64,000 nt of DNA, from positions 558,001 to 622,000 of the forward strand of contig CBDAPV010000002.1 of NCBI GenBank assembly GCA_965198715.1, read 5' to 3'. Positions within the stretch are counted from its first letter, which is position 1. Every line of letters begins with the position of its first letter. This DNA comes from RH-AL1 sp965198715. GTDB lineage: Bacteria > Pseudomonadota > Alphaproteobacteria > Rhizobiales > Beijerinckiaceae. The translations under genes and the position numbers were made by a program. The notes below the pieces were generated by a model that saw only the letters and a list, made by a program, of their open reading frames with translations, was not told the DNA's origin and did not search any database. Shown piece by piece: positions 1 through 9,944 of this stretch.

Positions 1-1
1 G

Positions 2-244
2 GTACGCACCTATGCCGCCGAGACCATGAACGTCTCCAAGGTCCGTGTCATGGCGGTGAACCCCGGCCCGCTGCGCACCGCCATGCGCGCCCAGGCCATG
101 CCGGGCGAGGATCCGAAGACGTTGCGCACGCCCGCGGAGCTGGCGCCCAGGATCGTCGCGCTGTGCCTGCCGAGCTCGCAGGAGACCGGCGCGCTGTACG
201 ATTTCCCGAGCGACCGCGTGCTGCGCTTCCAGGCGCCGGCCTAA
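2..244 (+). CDS. Short-chain dehydrogenase/reductase, C-terminal part
   Basis: This is the 3' end of a gene that begins before the window. The 80 visible residues read in frame from base 2 to the TAA at 242-244. They contain NPGPLRTAM, the usual SDR 'PG-x-x-x-T' turn after the last Rossmann strand, followed by a proline-rich acidic loop and a short C-terminal helix region (TPAELAPRIVALC). This is the substrate-binding end of an NAD(P)-dependent oxidoreductase. The cofactor motif and the catalytic Tyr-x-x-x-Lys lie outside, so neither substrate nor activity can be judged. An SDR fold is likely; the exact family is unknown. Confidence 0.65.
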   Translation, partial: VRTYAAETMNVSKVRVMAVNPGPLRTAMRAQAMPGEDPKTLRTPAELAPRIVALCLPSSQETGALYDFPSDRVLRFQAPA

Positions 245-251
245 GCGCCCG

Positions 252-818
252 TCACGCCTCGATGACGAGGTCCGGGTCGGCCGAGCCGTGCGCTTTGAGC
301 GGCCCACACAAGGAGACGTCCACCCTGTCGGCGAGGGCGCTCGGCATCAGGCCGGCCGCCGTTCGAAACAACTCGGCGGCATCGCCGGTGGCGCGGCGAA
401 GCAGGGCGGCGGCGCGCTCGGCGTGCCTCAGGGCAGGGGCTCCCTTGCCCTCACGGATCTTCACACTCGCGGCCGCGAGCAGGATCAGACCCTTGTAGAG
501 GGATCGGAGCGCGGAGCCTCGTTCGGCGGCAAACCACATCGGCTCCCACGCCTCATGCGCCTCCCACGGATATCCATGGTTGAAAAGGTCGAGACCCCAG
601 CGCAGGCCGTCCGCATCGCGCGTGGCCTCGCCTAGGCCGTAGCTGTGACCATCAGGGTCGCGCACCGGGTGCGGATGGCGGCCGGGCAGATAGGCATAGG
701 GCGGAAACGCTCTTTCGGGCAGCAGACGGCCCGGCGTCGACGAGGGCCCTCGCGGCCGCCTCGCGAAAGGCGAGTGCGCGGGGCCATCTTCTGTTAAGCT
801 TGTCCATGGCTTCGGCAC
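252..818 (-). CDS. DUF309 family protein
   Basis: A 188-residue protein with the DUF309 core: FNHGYPWEAHEAWEPMW (paired His/Glu residues on one helix), then a helix reading LYKGLILLAAASVKI. Known members are small helical proteins of unknown function, and the conserved His and Glu suggest a metal or ligand pocket. I chose a GTG start at 818-816 because GGAGG lies about 11 nt upstream and this avoids overlap with the divergent gene at 846. No ATG exists in frame between there and the HEAWE motif. A much longer ATG start at 1001 would run under the neighbouring gene and is unlikely. Convergent with the SDR gene 8 bp away. Confidence 0.75.
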   Translation of the reverse strand: MPKPWTSLTEDGPAHSPFARRPRGPSSTPGRLLPERAFPPYAYLPGRHPHPVRDPDGHSYGLGEATRDADGLRWGLDLFNHGYPWEAHEAWEPMWFAAERGSALRSLYKGLILLAAASVKIREGKGAPALRHAERAAALLRRATGDAAELFRTAAGLMPSALADRVDVSLCGPLKAHGSADPDLVIEA

Positions 819-845
819 TCGTGCTCTCGCCTCCGGGAATCGCGC

Positions 846-1652
846 ATGCTGATCAGATATGGCTACGACATCACACTGAATTGCACGCAGCCGACGCCGA
901 TGGTGACCATGCTGAGCGTGCGTGATGAGCGCGCCGCCGCCGACGCGCGCGAGCCGGAAAGTTCGCACACGGTACCAAGTGTGCCGACGACTACCTATCA
1001 CGATCTCTACGGCAACACCTGCCGCCGCTTCACCGCGCCCGCCGGCGATCTCCAGCTATGGGGCGACGGAGCGATCGCCGACAGCGGCGCCCACGATCCC
1101 GTCGTCGCCGACGCCGTCGAGACACCTGTCGCCGAGCTGCCCGACGAGTGCCTGGGGTTTCTCATGGGCAGCCGGTACTGCGAGACCGACAAGCTGAGCC
1201 AGATCGCCTGGGACCTGTTCGGCAACGTGCCGCCGGGCTGGGGCCGCGCCCAGGCGATCTGCGACTTCGCCCACGGGCACATCACCTTCGATTACCAGTC
1301 TCCCGACTCGCGGCGCTCGGCGCACGACGTTTACCTGGGGCGCCGCGGCGTCTGTCGCGACTTCGCCCATCTCGCCATCGCGCTGTGCCGTTGCATGAAC
1401 ATGCCGGCACGCTACGTGAACGGCTACCTCGGCGACATCGGCGTGCCGGTCGTCGATCCGATGGATTATTCCGCCTGGATCGAGGTGTTCGTCGGCGGCA
1501 GCTGGCGGACCTTCGATCCGCGCAACAACATCCCGCGCATCGGTCGGCTCGTCGTCGCCCGCGGCCGCGATGCCGCCGACGTGCCGCTGATCAACTCGTT
1601 CGGCCCTCACCAATTGCGTGGCTTCCGAATCTGGGCCTACGAGCTCGCGTGA
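846..1652 (+). CDS. Transglutaminase-like family protein, catalytic His replaced
   Basis: A 268-residue cytoplasmic protein of the bacterial transglutaminase-like (COG1305) group. Residues 1-85 form the beta-rich N-terminal domain, followed by the papain-like core. The nucleophile is Cys170 in GVCRDFAH. The Asp of the triad is Asp224 in TFDPRNN. The position that is usually His just before 'AW' is Ser209 (DYSAWIEVF), so the classical Cys-His-Asp triad is not complete. From memory, some alphaproteobacterial relatives share this Ser. Proteolysis, amide exchange or a non-catalytic role are all possible. No strong Shine-Dalgarno is visible. Divergent from the DUF309 gene, with only 27 bp between the starts. 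Confidence 0.8.
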   Translation: MLIRYGYDITLNCTQPTPMVTMLSVRDERAAADAREPESSHTVPSVPTTTYHDLYGNTCRRFTAPAGDLQLWGDGAIADSGAHDPVVADAVETPVAELPDECLGFLMGSRYCETDKLSQIAWDLFGNVPPGWGRAQAICDFAHGHITFDYQSPDSRRSAHDVYLGRRGVCRDFAHLAIALCRCMNMPARYVNGYLGDIGVPVVDPMDYSAWIEVFVGGSWRTFDPRNNIPRIGRLVVARGRDAADVPLINSFGPHQLRGFRIWAYELA

Positions 1653-1737
1653 GCGTCTCGCTCGAAAACGGCCGGTCGCAGCCGATCGCGTAGAAGGCCT
1701 GACTGGATTCCGTGTAGCCGCTGAGCGAGGTGCGCGT

Positions 1738-1957
1738 TTAGAGCAGACCGCCGACGGGATCGACCTTCACCGGGTCGACCGGGACGAGGTAGCCGACGCG
1801 GCCGGTGGCGGTGAAGAGCCCGGCGTTGGGCGAGGCCTGCAGGTTGCCGAAGATGCCCTGACGGGTCTGATCGAGCGAGGCCGTCCCGCCGGCGACGATG
1901 CCGTTGACCGGGGTCGTGCGGTATCCGACGCCAGCGGTGACGTCTGTCAGATTCTCA
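1738..1957 (-). pseudogene. C-terminal remnant of an unidentified protein
   Basis: The minus strand stays open for about 70 codons, ends in TAA (1740-1738) and has normal GC-rich codon use, but has no start codon. It reads as a plausible protein end (GVGYRTTPVNGIVAGG ... GRVGYLVPVDPVKVDPVGG). Alternating Gly/aromatic residues suggest a beta-rich or secreted protein, though I do not recognise it. It fills most of the 342-bp gap between the transglutaminase-like gene and the copper chaperone. I read it as the tail of a decayed gene; a chance open frame cannot be excluded. Confidence 0.3.
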
Positions 1958-1994
1958 CGGCATCGTTTCCCGCCTGATCACAGGACCAGTCTCC

Positions 1995-2513
1995 ATGAGA
2001 ACCACCGCTTTTTTCGCCGCGCTTGCCGTTACGACCCTTTTAGCCGTCCCCGCCTTCGCGGCGGAGGCATCGATCACCATCGCCCACCCCTGGCTGCGGG
2101 CCACGCCAAGGACCGCGCCGGTCGCCGGCGGCTACGTCACCCTCACCAACACCGGCAAGGAGCCCGACACGCTGGTCTCGGCGCGTCTGACGATGGCGCC
2201 GGAGGGGCAGGTCCACACCATGACGATGAAGAACGGTGTGATGGAGATGCGCCGCCTCGACAAAGGTCTCGCCATCGCGCCGGGCGCCACCGTGACGCTG
2301 CGGCCGGGTGGTGACCACCTCATGTTTCTCAATCCCACGGCGCAGCTGAAGGAGGGCGAGAGCGTCGAAGGCTCGCTGACCTTCGATCGCGCCGGCACGG
2401 TGCCGGTGACCTTCACCGTCGGCGGCATGGCGGCCAAGGTCGCGCCCGGGGTCAAGGCTGGCGCGCCCATGCACGAGGGCATGCACGGAATGGACATGAA
2501 GGGGATGCGCTGA
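1995..2513 (+). CDS. Periplasmic copper chaperone PCu(A)C
   Basis: A 172-residue PCu(A)C-family protein. Residues 1-22 form a signal peptide ending AFAAE, so the mature protein is periplasmic. The cupredoxin-like fold follows, with the family's copper ligands visible: the His-x-Met pair in VHTMTM (about residues 75-79), a downstream Met, and the HLM of GGDHLMF. The C-terminus adds a flexible His/Met-rich tail (MHEGMHGMDMKGM), which could bind extra copper. Members deliver Cu(I) to the CuA site of cytochrome c oxidase, usually with a Sco protein. No sco or oxidase gene is next to it here, so it looks like a stand-alone copy. Confidence 0.9.
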   Translation: MRTTAFFAALAVTTLLAVPAFAAEASITIAHPWLRATPRTAPVAGGYVTLTNTGKEPDTLVSARLTMAPEGQVHTMTMKNGVMEMRRLDKGLAIAPGATVTLRPGGDHLMFLNPTAQLKEGESVEGSLTFDRAGTVPVTFTVGGMAAKVAPGVKAGAPMHEGMHGMDMKGMR

Positions 2514-2658
2514 AGCGCCGGACTCGTTCACCTTGCCGCTGACGATCGGCCGGCGCGCCGTTTGCGTTTCGCCCGCGCCGGGCTATCGTTTCCGCCTGTC
2601 CGCGGCGAGTCCATCGCGGGCAGGCGTACCGGCCCATTCGGCCGCGGGAGTTCACGGC

Positions 2659-2910
2659 ATGATGGAAGAGCGCAAGACGCCCGCCAGGCTGGCGCGACGC
2701 CTCGGCGAGAAGAGCCGGGGCAAGGCCCAGCCGAGCGGCCTGTGGCGGCGCGAGACCTACACGCTGCCGCGCCAGGAAGCCCGCGCCAAGGCCCACGAAT
2801 GGTTCGACGCCTTTCCGAAGGCCGCCTACATGACCGAGATCGAGTTCTGGCGCGAACTCAGCGACGGCCAGATCGAGTTCACCATCCGTCGCCTGCCCAG
2901 CGCCGATTGA
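2659..2910 (+). CDS. Conserved hypothetical protein, 83 aa
   Basis: A small basic protein (MMEERKTPARLARRLGEKSR...) whose second half is tryptophan- and acid-rich (EWFDAFPKAAYMTEIEFW). It resembles short conserved hypothetical proteins of Hyphomicrobiales; no function is known to me. There is no signal peptide or membrane segment. I chose the ATG at 2659 because GGGAG lies just upstream. An upstream in-frame ATG at 2533 would add 42 low-complexity residues. It lies directly before uvrB in the same orientation (116 bp gap). Confidence 0.65.
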   Translation: MMEERKTPARLARRLGEKSRGKAQPSGLWRRETYTLPRQEARAKAHEWFDAFPKAAYMTEIEFWRELSDGQIEFTIRRLPSAD

Positions 2911-3025
2911 CGTTGCGACCGTCCGATGCGAGCGCGCTGTTCCGCGTCGCCCCGCGTCGCCGGCGCGGTGGATGAAATGCCCGGAGCGGCTTTCATCGTG
3001 CGGGGGTCCGGGCCATATTCGCGCC

Positions 3026-5872
<2,847 letters not shown>

Positions 5873-5984
5873 GCTTGTTCTTACTTTGTTCTTGACCGCG
5901 CCTGTGGATTGCTGTTTGTAAGTCACACCAGCAATTTCGATGGCTTGCTATATATGTAGCCTACAGAGACGATCCTTAGCTCTT

Positions 5985-7298
5985 ATGAAGCACAACCACG
6001 AGTTCCGCGATCCTATCCACGTCTTTATCACAGTAGATAGTGATGAGAGGCGCGTCGTTGACTCTCGCCCTTTCCAACGTCTCAGGCATGTTCACCAACT
6101 CGCAACCTCTTACCTCGTCTTCCCGAGGGCAACGCATAAACGTTTTGAGCACTCTCTCGGTGTAATGCATCTTGCGGGAGAGGTGTATGATATTGTCACT
6201 GCAGTAGGGAATGTTCATAACTTCGTACGAGAGGCGATGCCCGGCGAGCATCAAAAACAATACTGGCGAAGAGTAGTCCGACTTGCCGCTTTGTGTCACG
6301 ACATTGGGCATTTGCCTTTCTCGCACGCGGCTGAAGATGAACTTCTCCCCGAAAGCTGGAATCACGAACGGATTACCTATAATTTGATCATGTCTCAAGA
6401 GATGGCAGATTTATTCCTAAATTCTGTACCGCCTGTAACACCTGCGCATGTGGCGAAAGTTGCTATTGGACAGAAGAAGCTCTCTAAGTTTGCTCCAGAG
6501 ATCGAGTTTAGCGTCTGGGAGTCGCTTCTCTCTGAGATCATAGTAGGCGACGCATTTGGCGTAGATAGAATAGATTATCTGCTTAGGGATGCGTACCACG
6601 CAGGTGTGGTTTTCGGCCGTTTTGATCATCACCGGCTTTTGTTGACTTTGCGCATCCTTCCGAAAACAGATGACGGTTCAACCGAGCCATACCTGGGGAT
6701 CGAGTCGGGCGGCCTCGAAGCTGCCGAGGCGTTAACGCTAGCTCGCTACTTCATGTACAAGCAGGTGTATTTTCATCGAGTTCGAAGGGCTTACGACATC
6801 CATTTAAAAGATTTTCTTAAAGAGTGGTTGCCAAATGGCTCCTTTCCCACCGATGGTGAAAAACACTTGGAGTATACAGATAACGAGATTAATGCGGCGA
6901 TGTTATCAAGCGCTCGAGAGGATCAAAGTCCTGGACACCAGCATGCTCAAAGGATCGTGAATCGAACTCATTTCAAAATGGCTTATGAGAGAAGCCCTGC
7001 CGATCTCAAAACCAATATGGATGCAACGCAATTGGTATTTGAGGCGATGCAAAAAGAATTTGGAGCGGAGCTTTTTAGGAGAGATCTTTATCGTCCGCGT
7101 GCGACTGCATTAGATTTTCCTGTTTTGCAGTCTGATGGCCGTATCGTATCATCCAGCAATCTATCAGAAACGTTAAACAACGTTCGCGCAGCAACATTCG
7201 ATATCATTTTGTGTGATCGAGCTGTCAAAGAGGGAGCAATTAGATTTTTGTCCACGAATCGGGCTAAGATTATTTTGCCCCAGGAACAAGCACCATGA
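5985..7298 (+). CDS. HD-domain phosphohydrolase (dNTPase/YwfO-like)
   Basis: A 437-residue HD-superfamily metal-dependent phosphohydrolase. The start region has FRDPIHVFI, typical of the YwfO/dGTPase-like branch. Metal ligands are His in RFEHSLGVMHLA, His-Asp in LCHDIGHLPFSH, and a distal Asp in GDAFGVDRIDYLLRDA. Relatives hydrolyse nucleoside triphosphates; the substrate here is unknown. An alternative ATG at 5940 would add 15 residues. The gene is visibly AT-richer than its neighbours and uses codons such as AAA and ATA that are rare around it, so it was probably acquired. Its stop overlaps the next ATG (ATGA), so the two are translationally coupled. Confidence 0.85.
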   Translation: MKHNHEFRDPIHVFITVDSDERRVVDSRPFQRLRHVHQLATSYLVFPRATHKRFEHSLGVMHLAGEVYDIVTAVGNVHNFVREAMPGEHQKQYWRRVVRLAALCHDIGHLPFSHAAEDELLPESWNHERITYNLIMSQEMADLFLNSVPPVTPAHVAKVAIGQKKLSKFAPEIEFSVWESLLSEIIVGDAFGVDRIDYLLRDAYHAGVVFGRFDHHRLLLTLRILPKTDDGSTEPYLGIESGGLEAAEALTLARYFMYKQVYFHRVRRAYDIHLKDFLKEWLPNGSFPTDGEKHLEYTDNEINAAMLSSAREDQSPGHQHAQRIVNRTHFKMAYERSPADLKTNMDATQLVFEAMQKEFGAELFRRDLYRPRATALDFPVLQSDGRIVSSSNLSETLNNVRAATFDIILCDRAVKEGAIRFLSTNRAKIILPQEQAP

Positions 7299-7843
7299 GC
7301 CCCGGCCAAAACGTCATTCTCTTGTTTACCCTTCAATCGCTTAAAAGCGAAGGAAGCTGGTGTGGGGAGACTCATGTTCAGAAAACCACTTATCTTTCAC
7401 AAGAGCTTCTTGGCGTGCCCTCGAAATTTAAGTTCGTTTTGTACAAGCACGGACCTTATTCTTTCGAAGTTTCTGAAAACTTGCAAGGTTTGATAGCTGA
7501 CCAACTTGTTGAGCTGGCAAGCAAGCCGCCCTATGGCCCCTCTTTGGAGCTTTCCAATAGCGCTAAATACTTTGCTTCTAAGATTGCGCTTTATCCTGAG
7601 CTTGAGGAGAAAGTTTCTTTTATTGCCAAAAAGCTAGGTAAAAAAGGCGTCGCCGATCTTGAGAAACTTGCCACAGCGGTTTTTGTCAATGCCAGGGATG
7701 GCTCGGACAAGCCTTTAGATGTCAGAGCGAAAACGCTAAATTCCATTAAATCGCACATTCCGGTCGACGCTGCAAAAGCTGCGTTCCTTGAAGTCGAAGA
7801 TTTGCGTGCTGAAATAGCGAATGCCTTCGTGGCAGTCGGTTAG
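7295..7843 (+). CDS. YwgA/Panacea-like protein, partner of the HD hydrolase
   Basis: A 182-residue soluble helical protein. Residues 25-60 (GETHVQKTTYLSQELLG ... FVLYKHGPYSFEV) match the pattern 'kLQKl-YL ... f-f--Y-yGPYS-el' of YwgA and the Panacea/SocA antitoxin-like superfamily. The similarity was recognised by eye, so family membership is moderately sure. It overlaps the HD gene by 4 nt and shares its low GC. From memory, Bacillus subtilis also has an HD protein (YwfO) next to YwgA, which suggests a conserved pair. A role as regulator or antitoxin of the hydrolase is inference. Confidence 0.6.
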   Translation: MSPGQNVILLFTLQSLKSEGSWCGETHVQKTTYLSQELLGVPSKFKFVLYKHGPYSFEVSENLQGLIADQLVELASKPPYGPSLELSNSAKYFASKIALYPELEEKVSFIAKKLGKKGVADLEKLATAVFVNARDGSDKPLDVRAKTLNSIKSHIPVDAAKAAFLEVEDLRAEIANAFVAVG

Positions 7844-8012
7844 ACAGCACCTTTTAAAGTTAGATCAAAGGCCTGCCAGTCCTCCCTCCCACTCCGCCGG
7901 GCCATCTTCTCCGGCGAGCGCGAGAATGAGCGCGCGTTGCGGTGTCCCGAGCCGCCATCTGGCAGTGCTTGCGGAAGCGGAGGTCGCGTGCTCAAGCACC
8001 GGCGCGGCCCAC

Positions 8013-8094
8013 GCGGGGTGAGCCTTGGATGGCACGGCGTCGGGGCAATCCATCCGGATTTTTTGTCAAGGACGCGGGCGAAGCCCGCGCCGGC
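8013..8094. repeat. Repeat E, copy 1 (direct repeat flanking the DUF559 locus)
   Basis: About 82 bp, roughly 88% identical by eye to 9163-9245 and in the same orientation. Both copies run from GCGGGGTGAGCC, through GGCAATCCATCCGGA (ACCC in the second copy), to a hairpin GCGGGC-GAA-GCCCGC. The two copies bracket the segment that carries the DUF559 pseudogene. Confidence 0.75.
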
Positions 8095-8199
8095 TCCGCC
8101 GGTCGCAGATCTGGATTTAAAATCCGAATGGGTCCGGGTCGGCCGTTCCCTCCATGGATCGGTCCGCCGTCGCCGGCCTGCGGGTCCGCCCTAAGGTAA

Positions 8200-8405
8200 C
8201 CACGACGCGCGTCCTTCTCCCATCCCCGACGGGAGAAGAGCCTGCCCCCGGACTTGATCCGGGGGTGGCCCGACGCAGTCGGGTCGGATGAGGGCGCCGC
8301 AGGATAGGGCGGCACGATCGGGGCCTCTTTCTGACGCGCCCTCATCCGACCCTTTCTGACGAAAGGGTCACCTTCTCCCGCGGGCAGGAGAAGGAACGCG
8401 CGGCG
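8200..8405. repeat. Repeat B, copy 1: large nested inverted repeat
   Basis: Outer arms are GCGCGTCCTTCTCC (about 8207-8220) and GGAGAAGGAACGCGC (about 8388-8402). Inner arms are GGGTCGGATGAGGGCGC (8281-8297) and GCGCCCTCATCCGACCC (8336-8352). This is the 'CTCATCCG...CTTCTCCC' palindrome type that is widespread in alphaproteobacterial intergenic DNA; a second copy is at 58714-58853. It lies just upstream of the DUF559 pseudogene. Confidence 0.8.
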
Positions 8406-8470
8406 AGAGCCATCGAGCCTTGCGCAGTTATAGGGACCACGCCAGTCTCCATCGCTCAGGACGATGCGTC

Positions 8471-8938
8471 ATGCCGCCCAGGACATCGGAGCACCAGCGG
8501 GAGCGGACGCGCAGGCTGCGGCGGGAGCAGACCAAGGCCGAGGCGATCCTCTGGCGCAGCCTGCGCGACCGGCAACTGGGCGCCAAGTTCCGCCGGCAGG
8601 CGCCGGTCGTCGCCTTCGTCGTCGATTTCGCCTGCGTCGAGGCCAAGCTGGTCATGTAGGTCGATTGGCCGTCGCACGAGACGCCGGCCGGCACAGCGGC
8701 CGATGCGTGGCGCGACCGCTGCCTGAGCGACTTGGGCTGGCGCGTGGTGCGCGTGACCATTGCACTGGTGATCGGTGGTGGCGACCTGGCGCTGGCCCCG
8801 ATCCTCGCGGCGCTGGACCAAGGGACACCACGACGCGAATCCTTCTCCGTCTCGACGAGAAGGAGCGCGCAGCCCGACGCGTGCGATCGACAGGGTGAAA
8901 CGATGCAACCCACGCCCGTCCCGGTCATTCTACCCTAG
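8471..8938 (+). pseudogene. DUF559 (Vsr-like) endonuclease-domain protein, nonsense mutation
   Basis: From the ATG at 8471 the frame encodes a DUF559 protein: RRLRREQTKAEAILWRSLR, then KFRRQAPVVAFVVDFAC, where the Asp belongs to the restriction-endonuclease-like core. A TAG at 8657-8659 interrupts it exactly where the family has 'EVDG' (VM-stop-VDWPSHE), so a catalytic Glu codon (GAG) probably became TAG. The same frame then continues through DRCLSDLGWRVVRVTIALV to a TAG at 8936-8938. Function in relatives is unclear; they resemble very-short-patch repair and restriction nucleases. Repeats B and E surround it. A sequencing error at one base would restore the gene. Confidence 0.8.
8827..8865. 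repeat. Partial copy of the left arm of repeat B
   Basis: CCACGACGCGAATCCTTCTC and the following bases, to GACGAGAAGGA, repeat the left arm of the inverted repeat at 8200-8239 in direct orientation (about 80% identical by eye). The DUF559 pseudogene is therefore flanked by repeat-B sequence on both sides. Confidence 0.55.
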
Positions 8939-9162
8939 AGAACAGGACGTACCGGGATGACGCGTGATGACGCAAAAAGCAGTGGGCGATCGCGGCCGGG
9001 TGCGTCGGACAAGCAAGGCGCCGTTCGGCGATATCGGGGTGCGGTGCACCGGCCGCGCCGCATCGCGACGCAAAATGGGGATGTGTGATCGCAGGGGGGT
9101 GTGTGGGCCGGGGCGGCGGTCGTTCCCCCGGCGGTCGCGCCCGATCGACAGACCGCGGCCAG

Positions 9163-9245
9163 CGCGGGGTGAGCCATGGACGGCACGGCGGCGGGGCAAC
9201 CCATCCGGACTTTTCTGTCAATGACGCGGGCGAAGCCCGCCCCGG
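9163..9245. repeat. Repeat E, copy 2
   Basis: Second direct copy of the element at 8013-8094, ending in the same GCGGGC-GAA-GCCCGC hairpin. Together the copies flank about 1.1 kb that includes repeat B and the DUF559 pseudogene. Confidence 0.75.
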
Positions 9246-9368
9246 CGATAAACTCGGGCTTGCCCGACTTTATCACTCATGGAAATCCCATCTCGGGCAG
9301 GCCCGACGGCGGCGGGAGCGGGCCGCCTGAAGCTGTGTGCGTGCCGTAGTCACCGACCGGAAGCGTCG

Positions 9369-9513
9369 TGTCGGCGAACGACCCCTCGGATCCGGGCCTT
9401 GTCGCGGATCGCGCCGATGGCAGGGTTTTGTGTCGCGGTACCCTGACACCGGCCCTTCGTCTTGTCGCCGTACCCTGACTTTGGCAGGGCCACATGTCAG
9501 GGCTCGCGGCGAG
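9369..9513. repeat. Repeat D, copy 1 (possible insertion-sequence end)
   Basis: About 145 bp matching 45026-45162 in the same orientation. It contains a tandem motif, GTCGCGGTACCCTGAC and GTCGCCGTACCCTGAC, about 36 bp apart, then CTTTGGCAGGG and a GTCAGGG that forms an inverted repeat with the second CCCTGAC. Repeated terminal motifs of this type are typical of IS21-like element ends, but no transposase is nearby. Confidence 0.7.
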
Positions 9514-9896
9514 TGCCTTCCGGGTTCCGCCTGCCGGAACAGGGGTTTACGCCGATCGCATCCTCGGCTATATTACCGATAAAGCGGGGCGTGAGCAAGG
9601 GCTTGGCGTGATCGGCGGGGGCTACAGCTTGCGCAGCGCGACGTCCTAGACGGCGTGGTTCTCGCCCTTGGTGAGGATGAGGCTGGCGCGGGCTGGACAC
9701 CTCTCGGACGGGACAAGGCCACGGCTCGGCTCGACGCGCTGGCTTGAACGAAGGCCATGGTCGATTTGCGTCCTTATATGAGGTGAATAGAAATCATGTA
9801 GAGGCGAAGGTCATGCAGTAAGATAAAACTTACCATGATCTCGCCAAAAGCGCTTTGAGAACAAGGTGCGCAATAGAAGCCTTCGAATGAAGCCGC

Positions 9897-9912
9897 TGGC
9901 GAAGCCATTGCA
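9897..9912 (+). promoter_or_regulatory. Sigma-54 promoter-like site (-24/-12) for the exopolysaccharide genes
   Basis: TGGCGAAGCCATTGCA has the invariant GG and GC with exactly 10 nt between them and matches 9 of the 12 defined consensus positions (TGGCACG-N4-TTGCW). The GC ends 34 nt before the ATG at 9945, which fits a short leader. Three more such sites occur at the same distance in this cluster. Confidence 0.6.
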
Positions 9913-9944
9913 GACGTGTTTGCATATCCCCGATTGGAAACACC

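Larger units (their letters stand above)
7844..8470. other. Gene-free stretch rich in repeats
   Basis: GC content jumps back up immediately after the YwgA-like gene. I see no credible coding region here. The stretch holds direct repeat E1 (8013-8094) and a roughly 200-bp nested inverted repeat (8200-8405), listed separately. Confidence 0.6.
8939..9944. other. Gene-free stretch with dispersed repeats
   Basis: About 1 kb without a credible gene. It contains repeat E2 (9163-9245) and repeat D1 (9369-9513). Between 9540 and 9650 a short open piece (GVYADRILGYITDK in one plus frame) could be the tail of a lost gene; I cannot assign it. GC falls from about 9770 onward, toward the polysaccharide island. 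Confidence 0.5.

Noticed and set aside
1618..1977. 119-codon plus-strand frame after the transglutaminase-like gene
   Set aside because: It is antisense to the better-looking minus-strand remnant and overlaps the end of the upstream gene.
8013..9513. CRISPR array
   Set aside because: Repeats are few, unevenly spaced and themselves palindromic elements of 80-200 bp; there are no spacers and no cas genes. VapD at 52475 is Cas2-like in fold only.
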